From the NCBI GenBank assembly GCA_022822745.1, contig JAJEAO010000025.1:1-58045 (forward strand): DNA of 58,045 nt. Direction: 5' to 3'. The DNA is from Acidobacteriota bacterium (GTDB lineage Bacteria; Acidobacteriota; Vicinamibacteria; Marinacidobacterales; Marinacidobacteraceae). The position numbers and the translations under genes were made by a program. Below the pieces are notes generated by a model. That model was not told where the DNA came from. It did not search any database and was given only the letters and a program-made list of their open reading frames with translations. Each line of letters starts with the position of its first letter. Within the stretch, counting starts at the first letter, position 1. Shown piece after piece: positions 35,050-43,860 of this stretch.

Positions 35050-35549
35050 CAGAGATCTCCTTTCCTGGAACGTTCCATGAGTTCGCGCATGGCCTCGACA
35101 TCGAGCACGTTCTGCTTCGGGATACGAACGGTGACGCTCTGCTGGTCCCGCACGTCGGAGCAATCCTCCTGCAGGCTCAGCCAGTAGGCGCGACGGCGAA
35201 GAATGAGATCCTCACGAGTCACCGTCATCCACCGTGCATCGTCCTTGGGGAGCTCGAGAACCACGAGCAGCCGCGGCGTTTGCGTGTCATCCGAAAGATC
35301 CCGGTAGTTCTTCCTGCTCAGGCGAAACGGCAAGACACCATCGGGCGACTCTGTGAGCATTGTCGTCGCCTTCAGCTGAAGATCTAGAGCCGGATGTCGA
35401 CGGCCTCCCGCTTGAATCCGAAGATCCACGCTGTCCCGGTCCGGCTCCGGTACCGACGTGAGATACCCGGCGCGCGCCGCCAGAGCCCGGACGTACACTC
35501 GAGACAGAGCCTCCTGCCGGTCGGGGCGCCGCAGCAGAGCGTCGGTCAC
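35049..35549 (-). CDS. DUF4365-domain protein (PD-(D/E)XK-like) in the restriction operon
   Basis: 166 residues from the GTG at 35549. ALSRVYVRALAARAGYL, DRDSVDLRIQAGG and ALDLQLKATT are the DUF4365 core, where an Asp and the QLK element resemble a PD-(D/E)XK active site. Such domains recur beside defence genes. The GTG overlaps the stop of the preceding small ORF (GTGA) and starts right before the domain; an upstream in-frame extension to 35726 is possible. It ends in TGATG overlap with the next cistron. Confidence 0.75.
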   Translation of the reverse strand: MTDALLRRPDRQEALSRVYVRALAARAGYLTSVPEPDRDSVDLRIQAGGRRHPALDLQLKATTMLTESPDGVLPFRLSRKNYRDLSDDTQTPRLLVVLELPKDDARWMTVTREDLILRRRAYWLSLQEDCSDVRDQQSVTVRIPKQNVLDVEAMRELMERSRKGDL

Positions 35550-35761
35550 CGGCAGGGGCCTCTCATCCCATCCAGGTCGAGGCACTGAGATCTTGGCCTT
35601 CGGGAGCGAGCGATCCGATAGCGGATCGCCTCGAACGCTGCGGCGGGTAAGGACGGCTTTGCGGCCGGAGACGCGCCAGTCCGAAGCAGGCCACCCGCTC
35701 TGAGCGTGGCCTCTTCGATCTGCCACTCGGCAATTCCAGCGTGGGACGAGTCATGGGGCAT
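35546..35761 (-). CDS. Possible small protein between hsdS and the DUF4365 gene
   Basis: 71 residues, unrecognised. It begins MPHDSSHAGIAEWQIEEATL and has a helix-like SLPAAAFEAIRYRIARSR. The case for it is positional: its ATG overlaps the hsdS end by 11 nt and its TGA overlaps the GTG of the DUF4365 gene, in line with every other junction in this operon. Against it, the third half uses AGA/AGG codons rare here. The alternative is that this stretch is a 5' extension of the DUF4365 frame. Confidence 0.4.
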   Translation of the reverse strand: MPHDSSHAGIAEWQIEEATLRAGGLLRTGASPAAKPSLPAAAFEAIRYRIARSRRPRSQCLDLDGMRGPCR

Positions 35762-37097
35762 CCTCTACGGTCCTCGCCGCACCGGGCACACGGAGGTCAC
35801 CCGAGACGAGGCGCGGAAGCAGTGTATCTCGCAGCTCCATGAGAGTGTGCTCGCGCCGGTGGCTCTCGAGCATCTGTTCGAGTACAGGTCTGGCCAGGGA
35901 GGAGAAGGCGTTCTGCAGGGCCGCGCCCGGCAGCATCACGACAGTGTCCAGGACGACACCGGGTCGCACAGCGGGATATGCTCCGCCGTCCGCCAAGTTG
36001 CCGAGGCGGTCAATCGCATCAGGCGAGGTCGCGGCGCACCAGACGAGCTCCCGTACGCACGACTTCACGGGTCGCAGTACGGCGAAGCCTGTGCTACCTG
36101 TCAGGCCGCTGCGTCCGATAAGCGCCCACGAGCCGTTCCGGGGTCGAACTGTACCAACAATGGTGTCTCCGGAACGCAAGACTCGGCGGGCTCGGCTGGG
36201 CGCGTCAATCCATGCAAAGGTGCGAACTTCACCAATGGCACCCCACTTCACTCTCGACAAATCGACGTACTCAACGCACGGGGGTGGATTCCGAGCGGTC
36301 CACGATTCCGGGTTCAGAATCGCGAGATCACCAAGTGTGCCGGCAGTCCACCCGGCAGGGATTTCACCGAGTTCAGAATCCACGAGTCGGTTGGGGAAGA
36401 GATCGGCGATGTCGTGGGGCAGACCGGTCTCCCGCCCCTGCATCTTGGCGCAGACGGGATCGAAGTCCACGAACCAGGACTTGAAGAGCGCCCGCGCCAT
36501 CGCATCCAGAGTCGCGCTCATCCGCCGGTTCAGCTCGATTCGGTCGTCCAGCGTTCTGAGGACATGCGCGATGGCGCGCTGAGTGCCGATATCCGGGACG
36601 CTGACTCGAATGCCGAGCAAATCGGAAGGAGTGACTCGTTGGTGACTTCCAGAGGTTCCAGTCACACGCGCCCGCATGGACATCCGAAACGTTGGTGCCA
36701 AGCATAGGTAATGTAGGTAACGTCGATCAACTGAGCGTGGACACAGAACGGCGAATTCTGTGGAGCAGATTGCTTGCGGATCGTCCGTCGCCGTCGGCAT
36801 CCAGACTCGGGCAAACCGCGGGTTGAGCCGAGACACGAGCACGGCGTCCGATGGCACCGTGAACTTGGTGCTCTTGATCGTCGAGCCGTATTCGACGACG
36901 GGAGTGCGGCCGTTATCGAAGGCTGGGATCGAGTGGTGGGCAAACAAGTGCCCGCGGCACTGCGAGGGATTGATCTTCTTCTCATGAAGGCCAACGAGCC
37001 GTCCGAGGCTCGTGCGGAGCATTCCCGGACCCAGTGCGTGGCCAGTCGGCACCGAGTGGTCGTTCATTTCGTGCGTGCGGGAACGAGCGATCACCAC
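35751..37097 (-). CDS. hsdS: Type I restriction specificity subunit HsdS
   Basis: 448 residues, the usual size, with two target-recognition domains each ending in a conserved helical spacer: LLGIRVSVPDIGTQRAIAHV then RTLDDRIELNRRMSATLDAM (about 160-200), and TVVMLPGAALQNAFSSLARP then TLMELRDTLLPRLVSGDL at the end. The central conserved region has ALFKSWFVDFDPVCAKMQGR and FPNRLVDSELGEIPAGW. HsdS sets the recognition sequence of methylase and nuclease. The start is a GTG overlapping the previous stop (37097 or 37094); an ATG at 37067 is an alternative. Confidence 0.92.
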   Translation of the reverse strand: MVIARSRTHEMNDHSVPTGHALGPGMLRTSLGRLVGLHEKKINPSQCRGHLFAHHSIPAFDNGRTPVVEYGSTIKSTKFTVPSDAVLVSRLNPRFARVWMPTATDDPQAICSTEFAVLCPRSVDRRYLHYLCLAPTFRMSMRARVTGTSGSHQRVTPSDLLGIRVSVPDIGTQRAIAHVLRTLDDRIELNRRMSATLDAMARALFKSWFVDFDPVCAKMQGRETGLPHDIADLFPNRLVDSELGEIPAGWTAGTLGDLAILNPESWTARNPPPCVEYVDLSRVKWGAIGEVRTFAWIDAPSRARRVLRSGDTIVGTVRPRNGSWALIGRSGLTGSTGFAVLRPVKSCVRELVWCAATSPDAIDRLGNLADGGAYPAVRPGVVLDTVVMLPGAALQNAFSSLARPVLEQMLESHRREHTLMELRDTLLPRLVSGDLRVPGAARTVEDAP

Positions 37098-37332
37098 GAG
37101 GTGCGGCGCAGCACGAGGGCGTCGACGACCTCAGGGGGTGGAGACTTGGGGGGAATGACCAGATCGGACTCCTCATGGTCTCCGTAGTAGGTTTCCTCGT
37201 TCACGTTCAGCGCGATCTTCACTCTCCGGATCTGGCCCGCCGAGAGGTCCTCGCAGCCCCCTTCGTAGCCGTCCAGCACGATCCGGAGGTCGTCGGGATG
37301 GCGCTTCAGGATGTCGATCAGCTCGCGGACGG

Positions 37333-37336
<4 letters not shown>
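37091..37336 (-). CDS. Small conserved protein between hsdM and hsdS
   Basis: 81 residues. [20 protein letters not shown] then [13 protein letters not shown] and [14 protein letters not shown] form a compact domain that I recognise as a recurrent small protein beside restriction-modification genes, with no assigned function. Its ATG overlaps the hsdM stop (ATGA) and its end overlaps the hsdS start. Confidence 0.8.
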
Positions 37337-38905
<1,569 letters not shown>

Positions 38906-38948
38906 GCTCGTCGCCGGTGCTCCTGATGTTGCGGCGGTCGCTCTGGCG

Positions 38949-40256
38949 CTACCGGGCGCCGCGGAGGATGTCCATCGGGAAGACGCCGATGGCCTTGACG
39001 ATCCGGCCGTCGCGGAGGACGAAGCGGACATCCTCCATCGTGCGGATGTCCTCGACCGGGTCTCCCTCGACCGCGATCACGTCGGCGGCGTAACCCGGGG
39101 CGATGCGGCCGATCTCGTCCTCGAGACCGAGCGTCCTGGCGGGAACGGTCGTGGCCGCCCGGAGCGCGGCTTCGGGGCTCAGCCCGAGACCGGTCATCAC
39201 CGCGAACTCCCGCGCCGCCTGCTCGTGCGGGAAGATCGTGTCGGAACCGAAGGCGACGGGGACTCCGGCGGCGAAGGCCGCGCCGATGCGGCGATCGCGC
39301 TCGTCGATCAGATCGCGCGCCTTCTGGATGCTCTCCCGGGGGAAGCCGATCGCTTCTCCGGCTTCGAGGATGTAGTTCATCACGTAGAGCGTCGGCACCA
39401 TCGGGATCCCGCGCTCCCGGAAGAGCCGGATGCCCTCTTCGTCCACGAGCGTGGCGTGCTCCACCGAGTCCACTCCGGCGCGGAGCGCGGTGTTGATGCC
39501 GGGCGCGCCGTGGGCGTGGACCGTGATCTTCTTCTTGTGGCGATGCGCCTCCTCGACGGCGGCTCGCACTTCCTCTTCGGTGTAGGTGCTCACGTTCGGG
39601 TCATCGCCCGCCGACATGACCCCGCCGGTCATCATCAGCTTGATCCAGTCGGCGCCGTACTTGAACTCGCGGCGGATCTCGAGCCGCAACTGGTCCGGGC
39701 CGTCGGCGATCCGGGTCGGGGTCTCGATGTGGAGGTCCGCCATCAGGTTGTTGAAGTCGCCGTGGCCTCCGGTGGCGGAGATCGCGTGGGGGGCGACCAG
39801 GAGTCGCGGCCCGATGTGTTTTCCGGCAGCGATGGACCGTTTCAGATCCACGATGCCGTAGTAGCCGTCGAACTCGCCGGGAGAGCGCAGGGTCGTGAAT
39901 CCCGCGCCCAGCATGATCTGCGCGTTCCTGAGCGCGTCGAGAGTGCGGGCGGCGCTCGATCGGTTCATGTCGAGCGCGGTGAGGGTCTCCGGGTTGATCG
40001 TCAGGTGCGCGTGGAGATCGATCAGTCCCGGAAGGCAGGTGTGGCCGGAGAGGTCCACGATTTCCGCGGAGGAACTCGCGGGACCGGCCACGATCCGGGT
40101 GTCGCGCACGACGATGTCGGCGGCGTCGCCCATCGTCTCGCCGTCGAACACCGCGCCGCAGCGAAGGACGATCTCGTCCTGCGCTGTTGCGGAGGCTGTG
40201 CCGAGCGCGAAGACCGAGAGGAACGCGAGGAGCGAGATCAGATATCTCTTCATCAT
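38949..40256 (-). CDS. Exported imidazolonepropionase-like amidohydrolase
   Basis: 435 residues. A signal peptide ([20 protein letters not shown]) is followed by the metal-dependent amidohydrolase fold: [11 protein letters not shown] (HxH), [34 protein letters not shown] and [11 protein letters not shown] (late Asp). Close relatives include Xaa-Pro or acyl-amino-acid dipeptidases of the COG1228 group. The ATG at 40256 overlaps the stop of the gamma-glutamyltransferase-like gene (ATGA), and GGAGG sits 4 nt upstream. The two exported enzymes are co-translated and may act on peptides in sequence; this is inference. Confidence 0.88.
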   Translation of the reverse strand: MMKRYLISLLAFLSVFALGTASATAQDEIVLRCGAVFDGETMGDAADIVVRDTRIVAGPASSSAEIVDLSGHTCLPGLIDLHAHLTINPETLTALDMNRSSAARTLDALRNAQIMLGAGFTTLRSPGEFDGYYGIVDLKRSIAAGKHIGPRLLVAPHAISATGGHGDFNNLMADLHIETPTRIADGPDQLRLEIRREFKYGADWIKLMMTGGVMSAGDDPNVSTYTEEEVRAAVEEAHRHKKKITVHAHGAPGINTALRAGVDSVEHATLVDEEGIRLFRERGIPMVPTLYVMNYILEAGEAIGFPRESIQKARDLIDERDRRIGAAFAAGVPVAFGSDTIFPHEQAAREFAVMTGLGLSPEAALRAATTVPARTLGLEDEIGRIAPGYAADVIAVEGDPVEDIRTMEDVRFVLRDGRIVKAIGVFPMDILRGAR

Positions 40257-41953
40257 GTTGCCTCCGCCATGCTGCAACGGCGGGGGTCGCCGCAGGCGCG
40301 GCGGATGCCGTCGGGTCCGATGTGGATCCCTTCGAAGGAGCCGTGGTGCCAGTTCCACGGGTTCACCACATCGAAACGGATGCCCCGGGCCGCCACCGCC
40401 TCGCGAACCGCCTCGGGGAAGTCGGCTTCGATCAGGACCGCGCCCGGCGTGGTCAGCGACGGGCCGCCGAAGCGGGGCCGGTTCACCGAGTCGCCGACCG
40501 GGATGCCGAACTCGAGGACGTTCAGACTGTTCTGGAGGCAGTTCTGCAGCAGACTGACGCTCGGCGAACCGGACGCCATGACCGGACGGTCGTCCTCGAA
40601 GATCAGGTTCGGGGCGACGTAGGCCGAGATCCGGTGGCCGGGGCGGGGCATCACCCGGAGGAAATGGGCGCCCGCGGCGCAGATGCTCACGCCCTCGGCG
40701 AAGAGGCCGTTGCTCCACGGATAGGACATGCAGGAATGCAGGATCGTGGAGACGTTGCCGGCGGCGTCCACGACGGTCACGTGGTTGCTCCCGACGGGCG
40801 GAGGCGGTTCGCTCGCCGACGACACCGGATGCCCCATCTGCAGGAGATCGAACCGCATCCGGGCGTAGTCCTTGGAGAGGATCGTCTCCAGCGGGAGCGG
40901 GTGGCTCTCCGGGTCGTTCTGCCGTCCTCCTTCCCGGTACACGAGGTGGCTCACCCGGAGCATCTGGAGCAGGCTCTCGGCGGACTCGGTGGGCGGTCCG
41001 AGGCGTTCGAGGTCGAGGAACTCCAGCATGTGGAGCATCTCGATAAGGTGCGTGCCGCCGTTGTCCGGCGGAGGCGATCCGGCGATCTTCAACCGGCGGT
41101 AGCTGCCCCACGCCGGTTCCTGCCAGCGCGGCTCCCACCGGGCGAAGTCGTCGGGCGTGAGCACGCCGCCGGCCTCCTGGACGACTTCGCACACGCGACG
41201 GGCGAAGTCGCCCCGGTAGAAGTAGTCGTTCCCCTCGTCGGCGAGGCGCTCCAGGGTGTCGGCGGCGCGCTTCTGGTGGAGCATCGCGCCGGGCCGGGGG
41301 ACGGCGCCGTCCTCGAAGAAGATCTCCCGCCCGGCGGCGGTCCGGCCGATCTTCTCGGACTGGATGAAGATCTCGCCCCAGAGGAACGGATGGGTCTCGA
41401 ACCCGTCGCGGGCGTAGGCGATGGCGCCCGCCATCAGATCCTTGCGGGGCAGGGCGCCGTGGCGGTCGTGAGCCGCTTCGAAGCCGCCCCACCAGCCGGG
41501 GACGGCGACGCCGCGCCCGGTGGCGAGGTCGTGCGCGCCGAACGCCGGCAGCGGCGCCATCGGGGTGTTCACGTTCCCGTTCACGTAGGTCGTCTCGCCG
41601 GTGGCGGCGTCGAAGTAGAGCTGCGATAGGCACCCGGTGATCGTGGTCATGTGCGGCTCGACCACGGTCTGGGTGATCGACGCCGCGAGCGCCGCGTCGC
41701 AGGCGTTTCCACCCCGGCGCAGCACTTCGACGGCCTCGCGAGTGGCCAGCGGGTGGGAGGTGATCGCCATGCCGCCGGCCCCTTCCGCGGGGGTCTTGCG
41801 GCCGAAGTGGGCGAGGTCGATCAGACGTCGCCGCTCGGTCGCGTCCGGGAGGGCCGCAGCCGCGACCGAGGGCCGGCCGCTCGCGAGCGCCACCCCGGCC
41901 AGGCCGCCTGCGGCTGTCTGGATGAACCGTCTCCGGGATCCGCTCGTCTTCAT
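40253..41953 (-). CDS. Tat-exported gamma-glutamyltransferase-family protein with Ser at the nucleophile site
   Basis: 566 residues. SRRRFIQTAAGGLAGVALAS is a Tat signal. GMAITSHPLATREAVEVLRR and GGNACDAALAASITQTVVEP are the typical GGT start. Family members cleave themselves before a conserved Thr (T-T-H) that becomes the nucleophile; here the equivalent segment reads VGSNHVTVVDAAGNVST (about 384-400), so Ser-Asn replaces Thr-Thr. Whether it self-processes or hydrolyses gamma-glutamyl bonds is therefore open. The ATG at 41953 follows GGAGGT. It is divergent from the Fic gene. Confidence 0.85.
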   Translation of the reverse strand: MKTSGSRRRFIQTAAGGLAGVALASGRPSVAAAALPDATERRRLIDLAHFGRKTPAEGAGGMAITSHPLATREAVEVLRRGGNACDAALAASITQTVVEPHMTTITGCLSQLYFDAATGETTYVNGNVNTPMAPLPAFGAHDLATGRGVAVPGWWGGFEAAHDRHGALPRKDLMAGAIAYARDGFETHPFLWGEIFIQSEKIGRTAAGREIFFEDGAVPRPGAMLHQKRAADTLERLADEGNDYFYRGDFARRVCEVVQEAGGVLTPDDFARWEPRWQEPAWGSYRRLKIAGSPPPDNGGTHLIEMLHMLEFLDLERLGPPTESAESLLQMLRVSHLVYREGGRQNDPESHPLPLETILSKDYARMRFDLLQMGHPVSSASEPPPPVGSNHVTVVDAAGNVSTILHSCMSYPWSNGLFAEGVSICAAGAHFLRVMPRPGHRISAYVAPNLIFEDDRPVMASGSPSVSLLQNCLQNSLNVLEFGIPVGDSVNRPRFGGPSLTTPGAVLIEADFPEAVREAVAARGIRFDVVNPWNWHHGSFEGIHIGPDGIRRACGDPRRCSMAEAT

Positions 41954-42164
41954 GGCCTTACCTCCGCGCGGGGCCAAAGGTACACCCGGCCGGCGCCGGA
42001 TCGGCGGCCTGACCCATCCGTCCCGTGATCACCCCATCGGCGCCCACCGGAGGAACTCCGGGCGGAACCTCTTGTTGTCCTGAACCGCCCCAAGCGAAAA
42101 TAACCGACTCCGCTATTGGCAAGACCGCAAATAGCGGGCGATCACACAGTCGAGGAGAGTCGTC
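41954..42164. promoter_or_regulatory. Divergent promoter region with an 8-bp inverted repeat before the Fic gene
   Basis: CCGCTATT (42110-42117), a 12-base spacer, and AATAGCGG (42130-42137) form a perfect inverted repeat ending 27 bp before the fic GTG. It is embedded in the only AT-richer stretch of this spacer (AAAATAACC at 42097). It probably binds a dimeric regulator, perhaps the winged-helix end of the Fic protein itself. Confidence 0.5.
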
Positions 42165-43334
42165 GTGCGCCGTCGAACCGGAACCTATCGGACCGTCGCC
42201 ACCGCCGGGGAGGGTTTCCGCGCCTTCGTTCCGAGACCGCTCCCGCCCGCGCCACCCCTTCGGCTCGATGGCGCGCTCCAGGTCCGGCTCGAACGGGCCC
42301 ACCTCGCCCTCGGACGGCTGGATGGAGTCTCGGGCCTGCTGCCCAACCCGGAGCTGTTCCTGTACTCCTATGTGCGCAAGGAGGCTGTGCTCTCCTCGCA
42401 GATCGAGGGGACGCAGTCTTCGCTCTCCCAGCTCCTGCTCTTCGAGGCCCATGGCGCCCCCGGGGCGCCGCTCGACGACCTCCTCGAGGCCTCGAACTGC
42501 GTAGCCGCTCTCGACCACGGGCTCCGGCGGCTCCGCGGTGGTTTCCCTCTCTCGAACCGTCTGATCCGGGAAGTTCACGGCGTCCTGTTGCGTCGGGGCC
42601 GGGGCAGCGACAAGGATCCCGGCGAGTTTCGGCGCTCTCAGGTCTGGATCGGGGGTACGCGTCCGGGCAACGCCGCCTTCGTGCCGCCCCCGCCCGACGC
42701 CGTGCCGGATTCCATGGGTGCGCTCGAGCTGTACCTCCACGACAAGGGCGACGAGTTGCCGGTCCTGGTGCGGGCGGCGCTCGTCCACGTGCAGTTCGAG
42801 ACGATCCACCCGTTTCTCGATGGCAACGGACGGGTGGGCCGCTTCCTGGTGACGCTCCTGCTCCTCCACGCCGGGGTGCTCCGACAGCCACTGCTCTACC
42901 TCAGCCTCTACCTGAAGCGTCATCGTTCGACCTACTACCGACTCCTGAACGAAGTGCGCGAGACCGGCGACTGGGAGCGCTGGATCGAGTTCTTCCTCGA
43001 CGGCGTGAGCCAGGTGGCCGAGGATGCCGCCGCCACCGCCGATCGCCTCTCCCGCCTGTTTCGAGAGGATCGGGAGCGCCTCGTCGGCGCGGCCGGCCGC
43101 GCGGCCGGGTCCGTGGTCCTTCTGCACGATGCCCTGAAGGAGAGGCCGGTGCTCTCCCTCCAATCCGCCCGGGAACGGGCCGGCGTCTCGTTCACGACGG
43201 CTGCGCGGGCGATGCGGGTGCTGGAGGACATCGGGATCGCGAGCGAGGTGACCGGAAACCGCAGGAACCGCCTCTTCGTCTATCGCGGCTATCTCCACGA
43301 GATCGAACAGGGCACCGAGGTGCCGGCGCGGTAG
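42165..43334 (+). CDS. Fic-family AMP-transferase with N-terminal inhibitory helix
   Basis: 389 residues. The Fic motif HPFLDGNGRVGR (about 215-226) carries the catalytic His and the ATP-binding Arg/Asn set. Near residue 78 SSQIEGT matches the inhibitory motif [S/T]xxxE[G/N], the class in which an N-terminal helix blocks ATP. The C-terminus (SARERAGVSFTTAARAMRVL) is a winged helix. Fic proteins add AMP to target proteins. The start is a GTG after GAGGAGAG; the opening RRRTGTYRTV is typical of the Fic_N family. An inverted repeat upstream suggests autoregulation. Confidence 0.92.
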   Translation: MRRRTGTYRTVATAGEGFRAFVPRPLPPAPPLRLDGALQVRLERAHLALGRLDGVSGLLPNPELFLYSYVRKEAVLSSQIEGTQSSLSQLLLFEAHGAPGAPLDDLLEASNCVAALDHGLRRLRGGFPLSNRLIREVHGVLLRRGRGSDKDPGEFRRSQVWIGGTRPGNAAFVPPPPDAVPDSMGALELYLHDKGDELPVLVRAALVHVQFETIHPFLDGNGRVGRFLVTLLLLHAGVLRQPLLYLSLYLKRHRSTYYRLLNEVRETGDWERWIEFFLDGVSQVAEDAAATADRLSRLFREDRERLVGAAGRAAGSVVLLHDALKERPVLSLQSARERAGVSFTTAARAMRVLEDIGIASEVTGNRRNRLFVYRGYLHEIEQGTEVPAR

Positions 43335-43419
43335 CCGCCGGTTCGCGTACGCAGCGTGGGCACCGGATGCAAGCCCGGTCTCGTGGAGTGTCGGCGGGAG
43401 GAATCACAATGCGGCCCGC

Positions 43420-43674
43420 ATGACCTCGCGCCGCCCCCCGATCCGAAACCCGGGCAAGCAGCTTCCGGAGCGACGCCGCGCCGTCCGTGGCGCCACGGTG
43501 GAGAGCAGGACGGCCACGGCCTCGCGCCTCCTTCGCGAGGAGGGCCGCCGGGAGGCTCGCCTGGCGCGGTTCCGGCGGTACGCGACCTGGACGGAGCATG
43601 ACGCCCGCGAGTTCGAGGCGGCGCTTCGCGCTCAGCGAGTCGTTGACCCGGACGACTGGGGAGTTGGCCGATGA
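43420..43674 (+). CDS. Possible orphan antitoxin-like small protein
   Basis: 84 residues. The basic N-terminus is unremarkable, but ARFRRYATWTEHDAREFEAA followed by LRAQRVVDPDDW resembles the C-terminal toxin-binding tail of small VapB-like antitoxins (WxEdeArEFExAlaxQRxxDxxxW). No PIN-domain partner follows; the next gene is a molybdenum-enzyme subunit. A GGGAGGAAT lies 12-20 nt upstream of the ATG. It could be a leftover of a toxin-antitoxin pair. Codon use is plausible but the ORF is short. Confidence 0.4.
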   Translation: MTSRRPPIRNPGKQLPERRRAVRGATVESRTATASRLLREEGRREARLARFRRYATWTEHDAREFEAALRAQRVVDPDDWGVGR

Positions 43675-43724
43675 CCGGTCTCCGGACCGGCGGCGGCCGA
43701 TGACTCCTCTCCGGACCGGCGGCG
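43667..43724. repeat. Two tandem 29-bp repeats
   Basis: 43667-43695 and 43696-43724 share GCCGATGAC, then CTCCGGACCGGCGGCG, with 3 or so differences. A third partial unit follows. They overlap the end of the small antitoxin-like ORF and precede the CO-dehydrogenase-type gene. A TAGAAT sits at 43738. Confidence 0.55.
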
Positions 43725-43860
43725 ACCGATCCTCCCGGTAGAATCCCGCCCCTTTTCCGGGACTGCTCCCTGTGGGGTCGGCGGGCTGCGCGCCTGCCTC
43801 CACGCGACCGCTCGGCGCGGACTGGCAGAGCGGCCCCTCCTCCCGGGCCCGGCTACGACT

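Noticed and set aside
43667..43724. Short CRISPR-like array
   Set aside because: Only two adjoining 29-bp units with no spacers and no cas genes.
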